Positions 1 through 8,128 of a stretch of 64,000 nucleotides of DNA are shown in pieces. The translations under genes were made by a program, and so were the position numbers. Within the stretch, counting starts at the first letter, position 1. Each line of letters starts with the position of its first letter. The DNA lies in NCBI RefSeq assembly GCF_001751365.1, contig NZ_LJGT01000038.1:236466-300465 (forward strand). The letters run 5' to 3'. The notes under the pieces are model-generated. The model was given only the letters and a program-made list of their open reading frames with translations. It did not search any database and was not told where the DNA came from. Source of the stretch: Streptomyces abyssalis. GTDB lineage: Bacteria > Actinomycetota > Actinomycetes > Streptomycetales > Streptomycetaceae.

Positions 1-2
1 GT

Positions 3-254
3 GCGCTGATGTACGTGACGACGAAGGTCGATCCGGCCGATCTGTATCCCTCGCTGTCCCCGATGACCTGGCCCACCTTGGGGCTGCTGCCCGCACTCAC
101 CGTGCTGGTGGGTCTTCTTCCGGCTTGGCTCACTCCGCCGCCCGCGCTCACGCCTCCACAACGGGCCGGCCCAGAACACGACGAGCCTGCCCGCACCCAC
201 CCCGCGGCTGAGGAGAACGCCCGGCGGGAGACCAGCAAGGAGACCGTCTCTTGA
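3..254 (+). CDS. C-terminal end of ECF transporter T component (EcfT/CbiQ-like), partial
   Basis: The frame is open to the left edge, so only the last 80 or so residues are visible. They contain one hydrophobic segment (about residues 22-40 counted from the ATG at 9) followed by a polar, Pro/Glu-rich tail. The TGA stop overlaps the TTG start of the next gene, which encodes a double ATPase, and an S-component gene follows that. The position, not the sequence, is why I call it the transmembrane T subunit of an energy-coupling-factor importer. The subunit would couple ATP hydrolysis to the substrate-binding S protein in the cytoplasmic membrane. Identification by context only. Confidence 0.55.
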   Translation, partial: ALMYVTTKVDPADLYPSLSPMTWPTLGLLPALTVLVGLLPAWLTPPPALTPPQRAGPEHDEPARTHPAAEENARRETSKETVS

Positions 255-1885
255 TCACGTTCGACGAGGTGACCTTCACCTACAGCGGTGCGGACGAGGC
301 CGTCCTGCGGGATATGGACCTCCGCATCGGAGAAGGTGAGCTCTGCCTGGTCACCGGCCGCACCGGGGTCGGGAAGTCCACCCTGCTCGGCGCCGTCAAC
401 GGGCTGGTGCCGCGCTTCACAGGGGGCCATCTCCACGGCCGTGTCGAGGTGGCGGGCCAGGACACCCGTGACTTCCCGCCGCAGGAGTTCGCCCATCTCG
501 TGGGAGTCGTGGGACAGGACCCGCTGGCCGGCTTCGTCACCGACACCGTCGAGGAGGAACTGGCCTACGGGATGGAGCAGTTGAGTCTCCGCCCGGAGGT
601 GATGCGCAAGCGAGTGGAGGAGACGCTCGATCTGCTGGGCATCGCCGAACTGCGGCACCGTGCCCTGCGGACGCTGTCGGGCGGGCAGCAGCAGCGCGTC
701 GCCATCGGCTCCGTCCTCACCACCCATCCGAAGGTGCTGGTGCTGGACGAACCCACTTCGGCGCTCGACCCGACCGCCGCCGAAGAGGTACTCGCCGCCG
801 TCGTCAGACTCGTCCACGATCTCGGCACCACCGTGGTGGTGGCCGAGCACCGCGTGGAACGGGTGCTGCAGTACGCGGACCGGCTGGTGCATCTCACGGG
901 CGACGGCGGCGTACGCGACGGAGATCCGGCCGAGCTGATGCTGGACAGCGACGTGGCACCCCCGGTGGTGCACCTGGGGCGGCTGGCGGGGTGGCGTCCG
1001 CTGCCGCTGTCCGTACGTGACGCGCGCCGTCAGGCCGCCGGCCTCCGGGAACGTCTCTCCCCGCAGCTGCCCGACGTCCCATCGACCGCGTCGACCCAGC
1101 GCGGGCCGGAATCCGGAGCAGGTCTGACGGCCCGCCGGGTCGTCGTGTCGTACGGATCGCTGATCGCTGTACGGGACGTCGACCTGGAACTGCGGAGGGG
1201 CGAGGTCGTGGCCCTGATGGGCCGCAACGGATCGGGCAAGTCGTCGCTGCTGTGGGCTCTCCAGGGATCCGGGCCCCGGCGCTCCGGCACCGTCGACGTG
1301 GCAGGCAGCGATCCCGGCGAGCTCTCCGCCCGCGCGGCCCGTGCCCTGGTCGGACTGGTGCCGCAGACGGCGAGCGATCTTCTCTACCTGGAGACCGTCG
1401 AGGCCGAGTGCGCGCAAGGGGACACCGAAGCCGGCGCGACACCTGGAGCGTGCCGGCAGCTGCTGGACGGCCTGGCCCCGGGTGTCCCCGGCGACCGTCA
1501 CCCCCGCGACCTCTCGGAAGGCCAGAAACTCGCGCTGGTGCTGGCCGTCCAGCTCGTCGCCGCTCCCGAGGTGGTGCTGCTGGACGAACCGACGCGGGGC
1601 CTCGACTACCACGCCAAGCGCCGCTTCACCGAGTCCGTGCGGGCCCTCGCCGGGGAAGGACGGTCCGTCGTGGTCGCCACCCACGACGTGGAGTTCACTG
1701 CCGGCGCGGCCGACCGGGTCGTGGTGATGGCCGAGGGAGAGGTCGTGGCCGACGGTCCGACAGCGGACGTCGTGGTCTCCTCCCCGGCGTTCGCGCCGCA
1801 GGTGAGCAAGATCCTTCACCCCCAGACCTGGCTGACCGTCGATCAGGTGGCCGCTGCCCTGGCACCCCAGGAGGCATCCGCATGA
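251..1885 (+). CDS. ECF transporter ATPase with two fused ABC domains
   Basis: This 544-aa protein carries two complete ABC cassettes, so one polypeptide supplies both ATPase subunits of an ECF importer. Domain 1 has Walker A GRTGVGKST (about 36-44), signature LSGGQQQR (about 141) and Walker B VLVLDEP. Domain 2 has Walker A GRNGSGKSS (about 323), a degenerate signature LSEGQK and VVLLDEP. The start is a TTG whose last two bases form part of the previous gene's TGA stop, so the two genes are translationally coupled. The S-component gene also overlaps its end (ATGA). Double ABC proteins next to CbiQ-like and S genes are typical of vitamin or cobalamin-type ECF systems. The substrate cannot be read from the ATPase. 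Confidence 0.88.
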   Translation: MITFDEVTFTYSGADEAVLRDMDLRIGEGELCLVTGRTGVGKSTLLGAVNGLVPRFTGGHLHGRVEVAGQDTRDFPPQEFAHLVGVVGQDPLAGFVTDTVEEELAYGMEQLSLRPEVMRKRVEETLDLLGIAELRHRALRTLSGGQQQRVAIGSVLTTHPKVLVLDEPTSALDPTAAEEVLAAVVRLVHDLGTTVVVAEHRVERVLQYADRLVHLTGDGGVRDGDPAELMLDSDVAPPVVHLGRLAGWRPLPLSVRDARRQAAGLRERLSPQLPDVPSTASTQRGPESGAGLTARRVVVSYGSLIAVRDVDLELRRGEVVALMGRNGSGKSSLLWALQGSGPRRSGTVDVAGSDPGELSARAARALVGLVPQTASDLLYLETVEAECAQGDTEAGATPGACRQLLDGLAPGVPGDRHPRDLSEGQKLALVLAVQLVAAPEVVLLDEPTRGLDYHAKRRFTESVRALAGEGRSVVVATHDVEFTAGAADRVVVMAEGEVVADGPTADVVVSSPAFAPQVSKILHPQTWLTVDQVAAALAPQEASA

Positions 1886-2823
1886 ATCCAGCCGGAACCG
1901 GCGGACGGGGGCCGCGGCGCCGAAGACGGGCGAGCCTCCCGCCCGGACACCGCACGTCCGCCCTCAGGATCAGCACCCGCACCGCCGTCGTGCTCACCCT
2001 GGCGAGCCTGGCCGGCCTCACCATGTTCTTCTGGCCGCTGTTCGCACCCCCGCAGCCGGAGGCGAACGCCCACTCCGCCGACGCGCCGCTGCTGTTCATC
2101 CTCGCCATGCCGGTGGTCCTCGCCGTGGTCCTGGCGGAGCTGTCGTCGGGAGGCATCGACACCAAGGCTCTGGCGATGCTGGGCGTCCTCGCCGCTGTGA
2201 ACGCCGGGTTGAGGCCGCTGGGCGCCGGCACCGCCGGCATCGAGACCGTGTTCTTCCTGCTGATCCTCGCGGGACGGGTCTTCGGCCCGGGATTCGGCTT
2301 CGCGCTCGGAGCGATCTCGCTGTTCGCCTCGGCCCTGCTGACCGCGGGGGTCGGGCCTTGGCTGCCGTTCCAGATAGTCTGCTCGGCATGGATCGGACTG
2401 GGTGCCGGGCTGCTCCCCCGAAGGGTCTCCGGCCGGTGGGAGATCGCGATGCTGGCGGCCTACGGAGTCGTCGCCGCCTACACGTTCGGCTTCATCATGA
2501 ACATGTGGTTCTGGCCCTTCACGGCCGGCCCGGACACCCAGCTGTCCTTCGACCCTGACGCCTCCGTGCCGGAGAACCTGCACACCTTCCTCATCTTCAC
2601 CCTTGCCAGCTCCACCTTCGGGTGGGACACCGGCCGCGCGGTCACCAATCTCATCGCCATCGTCCTCACCGGACGAGCCGTCCTGGCAACGCTGCGCCGT
2701 GCCAACAGACGTGCCGCCTTCGAGGCACCCGTCACCTTCACCCGTAGTTCGTCCGACCGCGCGCCCGTCGACGGCAAGCCCGCTCGCCCGCGCCGCCCTT
2801 TCGTAAAGGAGTTCACGTCATGA
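1882..2823 (+). CDS. ECF transporter S component (substrate-binding membrane protein)
   Basis: A 313-aa membrane protein with an Arg-rich cytoplasmic N-terminus (residues 8-20) and about six hydrophobic segments beginning near residue 36. Its ATG overlaps the stop of the double ATPase gene, and its own TGA overlaps the ATG of the next gene, so T, A, S and the exported-protein gene form one tightly packed operon. The S component would set substrate specificity. It lacks obvious BioY or ThiT hallmarks that I can name. The following transcobalamin-like genes suggest a corrinoid or related cofactor, but that is inference. The much longer upstream open frame beginning at 1252 is a shadow of the ATPase gene. 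Confidence 0.8.
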   Translation: MNPAGTGGRGPRRRRRASLPPGHRTSALRISTRTAVVLTLASLAGLTMFFWPLFAPPQPEANAHSADAPLLFILAMPVVLAVVLAELSSGGIDTKALAMLGVLAAVNAGLRPLGAGTAGIETVFFLLILAGRVFGPGFGFALGAISLFASALLTAGVGPWLPFQIVCSAWIGLGAGLLPRRVSGRWEIAMLAAYGVVAAYTFGFIMNMWFWPFTAGPDTQLSFDPDASVPENLHTFLIFTLASSTFGWDTGRAVTNLIAIVLTGRAVLATLRRANRRAAFEAPVTFTRSSSDRAPVDGKPARPRRPFVKEFTS

Positions 2824-4151
2824 ATCGCGCCTCGCTGGGCAGAGCCGCGGCTCTGTCCGCCCTCGCGTTCACCGCCGTGTCGGCCACCCCGGCCCAGGCC
2901 GCACCCCCCGGCGACACCTCGCCCCCGCAGGCAGCCGCCACCTGAGCCGCCTCCAAGCTCTCCAAGGGCACCAACGCCTCCGGCGACCACGGTCTGACCG
3001 CCGACATCGTCATCGGGCTGGCCGCCAGCGGCACGGGAGGCGACACGGCGAACAAGGCCACCGACTGGCTCGCCGATCACGCCGAGGAGTACATCAGCCG
3101 AGGCGTGAAGGGAGACGTCAACGCGGGGGCGGCGGCCAAGCTCGCCCTCGTCGCCGGGGTCGAGCACCGCGACGCGGGGGCCTTCGGCGACGTCGACCTC
3201 GTCAAGACGCTGAAGGACCGCATGCAGGACAGCGGTCGCTTCACCGACGACACGGCTTCCGGCGACATGTCCAACCAGTTCACGCAGTCCCTCGCTGTGC
3301 TGGGTCTCGACCGCGCCGGCTCGCTTCCGGAGAAGGCGACGGACTTCCTCGCCAAGTCCCGCTGCAAGGACGGCGGTTATCCGCTCACGTTCAAGAGCGA
3401 CCCGGCCAAGTGCAAGTCCGACGTGGACAGCACCGGGCTGGCCGTCCAGGCACTCCTCGCCGCGGAGCGCGAGGACGACGTCGCGCCCGCACTGGACTGG
3501 CTGGAGAAGCGCCAGAACAAGAACGGCGGATTCGCCTACGGCGAGCCGGAATCGGCCGCCAACTCCAACACCACCGCGCTCGCCGTGCAGGCGCTCAAGG
3601 CCGGTGAACGCGAGCAGGCCGCGGCCAAGGGCGTCGCCTGGCTGAAGACGATGCAGCTCGGCTGCGACGCGAAAGCCGCGGACCGCGGAGCCGTCGGCTA
3701 CATGAAGCCCGTCGCGGACGGCTCCGCGCTGCGCGCCACAGCTCAAGTCATACCGGCCCTCGCCGGCCAGTCCCTGATCGAGGTGGACGGCGCGGACGCC
3801 GAGCCGGGTCTCAGCGACATCGTCTGCGCACCAGGAGACGGCAACTCCGGTGGCAGCGACGGCGGCTCCGACGGAGGCAACAGCGGTGGCTCCGACGGAG
3901 GTTCCAGCGACGGCGGCTCCACGGGCGGTGACGACGGCGGCAGCGGAGGTTCCGGCCCGGACGGCTCGGCGAACGGCGGCTCCGACAGCGGCGGTTCGGA
4001 TGCCGGCTCCGAGGGAGCCTCAACCGAGGGACCCGACGGAAGCCTGGCATCCAGCGGCACCACCGTGCTGCCCGCCGCCGGCATCTCGGTGGCCCTCCTC
4101 ATCGGCGGCACGGCCCTGGTGCTCGAGCGTCGCCGCGGGCGCACCTCCTGA
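2820..4151 (+). pseudogene. Exported alpha/alpha-barrel repeat protein interrupted by an in-frame TGA
   Basis: Reading from the ATG at 2820 gives a signal peptide ending around AQA-APP, then TGA at 2943-2945 (codon 42), then the same frame runs open to 4151. Everything after the stop resembles the prenyltransferase/squalene-cyclase/transcobalamin alpha-alpha barrel fold, with repeated DGGYPL and NGGFAY turns. A Gly/Ser/Asp-rich linker (about 3841-4030), an LPAAG motif, one hydrophobic segment and a basic tail follow, which looks like a cell-wall or membrane anchor. TGA in place of TGG (Trp) is the simplest explanation: either a nonsense mutation or a base-call error. A restart at GTG 3105 is possible but has no clear ribosome site and would lose the signal peptide. 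Confidence 0.75.
2943..2945 (+). other. Premature TGA stop, codon 42 of the barrel gene
   Basis: The codon lies between ACC and GCC GCC TCC AAG. The frame before it encodes a normal signal peptide and the frame after it encodes a normal domain, with no shift in frame. A single G-to-A change from TGG would create it. Confidence 0.85.
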
Positions 4152-4214
4152 ACCACCCCCCCCCTTCCGCCCCATCCCTGCGCCCTCGCGGCGCGCTACA
4201 AGAAGGAGTTACTG

Positions 4215-4700
4215 ATGCGACGAAGATTCCTCGGGCTTCCGGTGGCCGCCTCGGTCCTGGGCCTCGCCCTCACCATGTGGGCCCCGACGGCAGCCCAGGC
4301 CCGTACGCCGGAAGCCGCCGCCCCGATATCGGTCCACCTCACCGTCACCGGCCCTGACGGCTCCGTCTACGACGGAGACCTCCAGACGACCGGGCACACC
4401 GTCACCGCCGCCACGGGCGGCAGCCACAAGTGCGACGGCACCAACAACGGCGCCAACCCCTCACCCGGGGCCACACCCACAGCCGCCCTCGACGACGCCG
4501 CAAAGGCCGAGGACTTCCCGTGGGACGGCACCTGGTACGCCTCCTTCGAGGACTACTTCGTGACCAGCATCGACGGCGACGCCCAGACCGCCGAGGCCTA
4601 CTGGAACATCTCCGTCAACGGCCAGGCCACATCCGTGGGCGGCTGCCAGCACAAGCTCTCCGCCGGTGACGATGTCGCCTTCACCTGGACGGAGATGTAG
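4215..4700 (+). CDS. Secreted DUF4430-type protein (transcobalamin C-terminal-like beta domain)
   Basis: A 161-aa protein with a strong Sec signal peptide: basic start MRRR, a hydrophobic core to about residue 24, and likely cleavage after AQA at about residue 29. The mature part contains the pattern typical of DUF4430: a VSVNG-like strand (NISVNGQATSVG), a W-Y segment and two late cysteines that could pair (about 78 and 146). It follows the barrel gene by 63 nt and has a good ribosome site (AAGAAGGAG). DUF4430 is related to the beta domain of transcobalamin and intrinsic factor, whose other half is an alpha/alpha barrel like the preceding gene. It probably acts outside the membrane as a ligand-capture partner of the ECF importer; that role is inferred. 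Confidence 0.72.
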   Translation: MRRRFLGLPVAASVLGLALTMWAPTAAQARTPEAAAPISVHLTVTGPDGSVYDGDLQTTGHTVTAATGGSHKCDGTNNGANPSPGATPTAALDDAAKAEDFPWDGTWYASFEDYFVTSIDGDAQTAEAYWNISVNGQATSVGGCQHKLSAGDDVAFTWTEM

Positions 4701-4979
4701 TCCGAGGTTCTCTGCGCTCGTGCGGCGGGCGGTGCCCACCGGGACGCTCGACGTCCGGTACGGCCCGCCGCAGCCGACGAGGGCCCGGCACACCGATGCG
4801 GGAGGACGACCTCCGCCGCAGGCTCCCCGGATGACCCCGCACATCTCGACGGGGAAGAGGACGACGGAGCCGTCCGGGCAGCTCTCCCATGCCTGCGGTG
4901 AAGCCTCCCGGCAGCTGCTGGGACCGCCTGCGCACCAGCGCGTGCATCACCACGCCGGGCCATCGGCTAACCTGTCCAG

Positions 4980-5000
4980 GGTCGCCCTCATGGGGCGACC
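4980..5000 (+). terminator. Hairpin in the gap before the tRNA gene
   Basis: GGTCGCCC and GGGCGACC form an 8-bp stem around a 5-nt loop, with no T-run after it. It could terminate the DUF4430 transcript or sit in the tRNA leader. Apart from it, I see no gene in the 362 bases between 4700 and 5063; a TAACCT hexamer at about 4968 may be the tRNA promoter -10. Confidence 0.4.
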
Positions 5001-5062
5001 AGGAGCTCGCGTGACCCGAGGCAGCCCCGATCGGGGCCTTCCCCAGGGTTCCACCGAGCCCC

Positions 5063-5135
5063 GCCTCCGTAGCTCAGGGGATAGAGCACCGCTCTCCTAA
5101 AGCGGGTGTCGCAGGTTCGAATCCTGCCGGGGGCA
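5063..5135 (+). tRNA. tRNA-Arg (anticodon CCT)
   Basis: The acceptor strands GCCTCCG and CGGGGGC pair, the anticodon stem is CCGCT/AGCGG with loop CTCCTAA (anticodon CCT), and the T arm is GCAGG-TTCGAAT-CCTGC. The discriminator base is A and no CCA is encoded, as is usual in Streptomyces. The 3' half is the left copy of a direct repeat that marks an integration site. Confidence 0.95.
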
Positions 5136-5161
5136 CACGACGAAGGGCCGGCTCAGCGGGA
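5094..5161 (+). repeat. Left attachment-site copy (attL), inside the tRNA 3' end
   Basis: Positions 5100-5138 match 6813-6851 without mismatch (39 bp). Similarity extends from 5094 to 5161 with only three mismatches (5099, 5139, 5140). The repeat covers the anticodon 3' stem, T arm, acceptor 3' strand and the first arm of the trailing hairpin. Confidence 0.85.
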
Positions 5162-5217
5162 TCATCTCCCAGAGCTGGTCCTTCTGCTTGGTCGGGCGCG
5201 TGCCACACCCGTGCCAC

Positions 5218-5359
5218 TACAGAGCGGGCTCACCATCTCCGCGAGCGTCTCGGATCGGCCGGTCATGTGCTGGTAGATAAGCGCGGCACGTGAGGTGCTG
5301 TGCCCCATCCTGGTCATCATCAGCCCGAGCCCATCCGCGATGGTCCGGTCACGGGCGAC
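5218..5359 (-). pseudogene. Integrase C-terminal debris, apparently rearranged
   Basis: Read on the minus strand, this stretch encodes RDRTIADGLG followed by RMGHSTSRAALIYQH. Both blocks are hallmarks of the C-terminal end of actinobacterial tyrosine recombinases, and the second contains the active-site Tyr and His surroundings. In intact enzymes the GHSTxRAALIYQH block comes before the DRxIADGL block, so the order here is reversed. A TAG stop lies directly upstream (5360-5362). No integrase could be made from it. It lies just inside attL, where an integrase gene would be expected. Confidence 0.65.
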
Positions 5360-5444
5360 CTACTCGTCGCTCCTCTGTCAGGAAGTCGTCTCAGTCTAAA
5401 GTGACGAAGTTCAGCGATGTGTCCTTGACGAATTTCTCATTCCT

Positions 5445-6509
5445 GTGAGCGCTCCTGTGCCGATGAGACCGCGCGACGACGGCAATCTTGTTCTGTTCCT
5501 ACTGCCGTACATCGCCATAGCGCTCGCTGCAGCCGCGGATCTGGCCGCTGGCCGCCCTCTCGGCCTGCTCCCGCTGCTCGCGCTCGGCCCGGCGTTCGCC
5601 ACCTTGACCGGCGGGATGCTCCACGTAGCTACTGTGGGACTGCTGTCGTTGGCCCTCTGCATGCTGCTCAGCGTGTACGACAATCTGTTCGGGACCGCCC
5701 GCGGGGTGACCGCCTTGATCGCAGTGTTGGGTACCAGCATGGCGGGGCTGCTGGCCACGCGTCTGCGGCAAGGCCAGGAGGAACGGCTGGCCCGCGTCCG
5801 TGCGGTGGCGCAGGTGGCACATCGGATCTTGCTGCGGGAACTGCCCGAGACGCCGGACGGCCTTCAGCTCGCTGTGTCCTACAGCTCGGCGACGCGGGAT
5901 GTTCAGATCGGGGGAGATTTCTACGAAGCGATCGAGAGTCGTGCCGGGGTGCGAGCCGTGGTGGGCGACGTTCAAGGCAAGGGACTGAACGCCGTTCAGA
6001 GGGCCTCCGTGGTGCTCGGCGCGCACCAGGTCGCCGCCTACGACGAAGACACGCTGCCCGAAGTGGGCAAGTGCCTCGAACGTGCTGCGCTACGGCACTT
6101 TCCGGAGGGTGCTTTCGCAACAGTGATCCTCGCCGAAGTGAATGCAGACGGAACCGTGACTCTCCTGAACTACGGCCATCCGCCACCGCTGATCGTCCGC
6201 AGGGACGGTACGTCGTATTTCGCGGAACCGGCGGAGCCCGCTCTCCCGCTCGGCCTCACCGACATCGGAGGCGGCCACCCCACGCCGCACCGCGTCGAAC
6301 TCGGTCCCGGCGACCAGATGCTGCTCTACACCGACGGCACTACAGAGGCACGCAACGCCGTCGGCCAGTTCTACCCACTCGGAGATCGAGCCTCGCTGCT
6401 GAGGACGCCCGATCCCACCAGCGCGCTGGAGGCCCTGCGCAGTGACGTCGTCGCACACACCGGCGGCCCACTTGTCGACGATGCCGCCATGCTCCTGCTC
6501 CGCCGCTGA
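5445..6509 (+). CDS. Membrane-anchored PP2C/SpoIIE-family serine/threonine phosphatase
   Basis: A 354-aa protein with an N-terminal membrane region of about four hydrophobic segments (about residues 12-100) and a C-terminal SpoIIE/RsbU-type phosphatase domain. The metal-binding motifs are visible: GGDFYE (about 159), GDVQGKG (about 178), LYTDGTTEARN (about 297) and the final DDAAMLLL. Such enzymes dephosphorylate anti-anti-sigma factors or similar partners. The GTG at 5445 is used here; an ATG at 5463 is possible, and neither has a strong ribosome site. No sensor or anti-sigma partner lies nearby. It is the only intact gene between the att repeats, so it is either cargo of the element or a chromosomal gene caught inside it. 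Confidence 0.88.
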   Translation: MSAPVPMRPRDDGNLVLFLLPYIAIALAAAADLAAGRPLGLLPLLALGPAFATLTGGMLHVATVGLLSLALCMLLSVYDNLFGTARGVTALIAVLGTSMAGLLATRLRQGQEERLARVRAVAQVAHRILLRELPETPDGLQLAVSYSSATRDVQIGGDFYEAIESRAGVRAVVGDVQGKGLNAVQRASVVLGAHQVAAYDEDTLPEVGKCLERAALRHFPEGAFATVILAEVNADGTVTLLNYGHPPPLIVRRDGTSYFAEPAEPALPLGLTDIGGGHPTPHRVELGPGDQMLLYTDGTTEARNAVGQFYPLGDRASLLRTPDPTSALEALRSDVVAHTGGPLVDDAAMLLLRR

Positions 6510-6806
6510 GTCGCAGCCCGGGAGGCCCGGGGAACCCTCCCTTCGGCGGGCACTGCGGTACAACAGCGAAGTACAGCAACCGCCGCGACCGTGGGTGGCC
6601 CGCACCCGGCGCAGGAGGCTCGGCACACGCCCTCAGCCGTCCCCATCGACCGTCGTGCCCATAGCTCGCAACGAGATGGTCACCTGTGCCAGTCGCATGC
6701 CGGATGAGACGGAGACTCACGGGGAAACCGGGTGTCTCAAGGGCAAGTTGACGGTCACTGGGCCGGCATGCGCTCGCGCAGGTCAGCTGTCACTCGCCCT
6801 ACATCA

Positions 6807-6874
6807 CTCCTGAAGCGGGTGTCGCAGGTTCGAATCCTGCCGGGGGCACACAGCGAAGGGCCGGCTCAGCGGGA
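6807..6874 (+). repeat. Right attachment-site copy (attR), truncated tRNA duplicate
   Basis: This is the second copy of the tRNA-Arg 3' sequence. No 5' half of a tRNA precedes it, so it is not a functional tRNA gene. It runs into a GAAGGGCC.../...GGCCCTTC hairpin (about 6855-6895) that was probably the original tRNA terminator before insertion split it away. Confidence 0.85.
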
Positions 6875-7086
6875 GTATCCGCCGGGGCTGGCCCTTCGGC
6901 CGGCTTCCCTGGCCGGAGCCGGGTTGCCTGCTCTCAGCGCGGAGTCGGGGGGATCTGAACCCGCGGTGACGTCGCTGCCACGAGGGTTTTCAGGACTGAG
7001 GCCGCCCGGTCCACCCCATGTGCAGGAGCGCACGCGAGCACTACTGTCCTGTGCAGGCAGCGGAACGTCACTCTGAGTGCCTGAGG

Positions 7087-7860
7087 ATGGTGCAAAGTCT
7101 CGTGGAAATCGCCGGCTTCATCGAGGCGCTGCGTCGGGACGGCGAGGTGCTGGTTGACAGCTCTGTGCGCGCGGGGTGGGACACTTTGGTGCCCACCTGC
7201 CCCGAGTGGCGCGTACGCGATCTCGTCGCCCACACCGGCAGCGTGCATCGTTGGGCCGTCGGTTACCTCGATGGCAAGACGGAGGGCCGGCCCATCGAGA
7301 TATGCGCTCCCGACGACGTCGACGCCCTCGCGGACTGGTTCCGCGAGGGGCACCTGCGATTGCTGAACAGGCTCACCACGGCCCCTGCGGATCTGGAGTG
7401 CTGGACGTTCCTTCCCGCACCGACGCCCCTGGCCTTCTGGGCCAGGCGCCAGGCCCACGAGACCGCGATTCACCGAGTGGACGCGGAGAGTGCACTCGGG
7501 GGCCGGCCAAGGGAGTTCACCGCTGAGTTCGCCGCGGACGGGATCGACGAACTCCTGGCGGGATTCCACGTCCGTTCCCGAAGCAAGGTGCGTACGGAAC
7601 AACCACGTTCCCTGCTCGTGCAGACGACCGACACCGCCTCGGACACCGGGCAGCCGAGCGCATGGTTGCTCCACCTCTCGCAGGAGCCGTTGCGGGTGGA
7701 GCAACTGACCGATACCGGCAGTGTGTCCGCCGACTGCACCATCAGCGGCTCATCCCCCACGGTGTACCGCGCCCTGTGGAACCGAGGACGCTACGAGGAC
7801 CTCGATGTGACGGGAGACCCTTCGCTCGTCGAGCTGTGGCGACGTACTTCTGCGGTGTGA
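7087..7860 (+). CDS. Maleylpyruvate isomerase family, mycothiol-dependent-type protein
   Basis: A 257-aa protein of the MDMPI/DinB-like fold, used in actinobacteria by mycothiol-dependent isomerases and transferases. Visible family marks are CPEWRVRDLVAHTGSVHRW near residues 38-57 and RRQAHETAIHRVDAE near 122-136, whose His and Glu residues form the usual metal site. The substrate cannot be predicted; many members are orphan detoxification enzymes. I chose the ATG at 7087, close to a GAGG, over the start 69 nt upstream because family members begin with a short lead into the helix bundle. It stands alone, just after the attR repeat. Confidence 0.82.
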   Translation: MVQSLVEIAGFIEALRRDGEVLVDSSVRAGWDTLVPTCPEWRVRDLVAHTGSVHRWAVGYLDGKTEGRPIEICAPDDVDALADWFREGHLRLLNRLTTAPADLECWTFLPAPTPLAFWARRQAHETAIHRVDAESALGGRPREFTAEFAADGIDELLAGFHVRSRSKVRTEQPRSLLVQTTDTASDTGQPSAWLLHLSQEPLRVEQLTDTGSVSADCTISGSSPTVYRALWNRGRYEDLDVTGDPSLVELWRRTSAV

Positions 7861-8128
7861 GCCCGAGGCGGCTGACCGGTCCCCCGGTCCACCTCGAGGT
7901 ACGGATCAAAGAATGACGGCTGCCCGTGACACTCGCGTGCCAGATGGGACCGGGGGGCCGTGCACCGTGCGACGAACATCGTCCGGTGCGGCCACCTCGA
8001 TGTTGGGCCGGGTCTTCCTCGGCGGCACATGTGGATGCCTGCAGCATCACCCGCAATTTCCAACTGCCGACGTACGAACAGAAGTTGGCCGATGTGGAAA
8101 GCTTTCCTGGAGTCGAGAGGAGCGCGGT

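Larger units (their letters stand above)
5094..6874. mobile_element. Remnant of an integrated element in the tRNA-Arg(CCT) gene
   Basis: The 3' part of the tRNA and its downstream hairpin arm recur 1713 bp away, as expected when a tyrosine-integrase element inserts into a tRNA 3' end and leaves attL and attR. The enclosed DNA holds a fragment of an integrase tail on the minus strand (about 5218-5359) and one intact gene, a PP2C-type phosphatase. No replication, transfer or excision genes remain. The 297 bases from 6510 to 6806 show no gene. I infer a decayed integrative plasmid or prophage that can no longer move by itself. Confidence 0.7.

Noticed and set aside
1252..1881. N-terminal extension of the ECF S component
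   Set aside because: The upstream frame is Arg-rich and lies inside the ATPase gene; the ATG at 1882 overlaps the stop codon as usual for coupled genes.
2943..2945. TGA as a selenocysteine codon
   Set aside because: I looked for no SECIS structure and the family expects Trp at such a place, not Cys or Sec. A nonsense change or sequence error is simpler.
2478..3746. A 422-aa minus-strand protein
   Set aside because: It is the complement of the ECF S and barrel genes, with the composition typical of GC-rich shadows and no family motif.
6807..6880. A second tRNA-Arg gene
   Set aside because: Only the 3' half is present; no acceptor 5' strand, D arm or anticodon is found before it.
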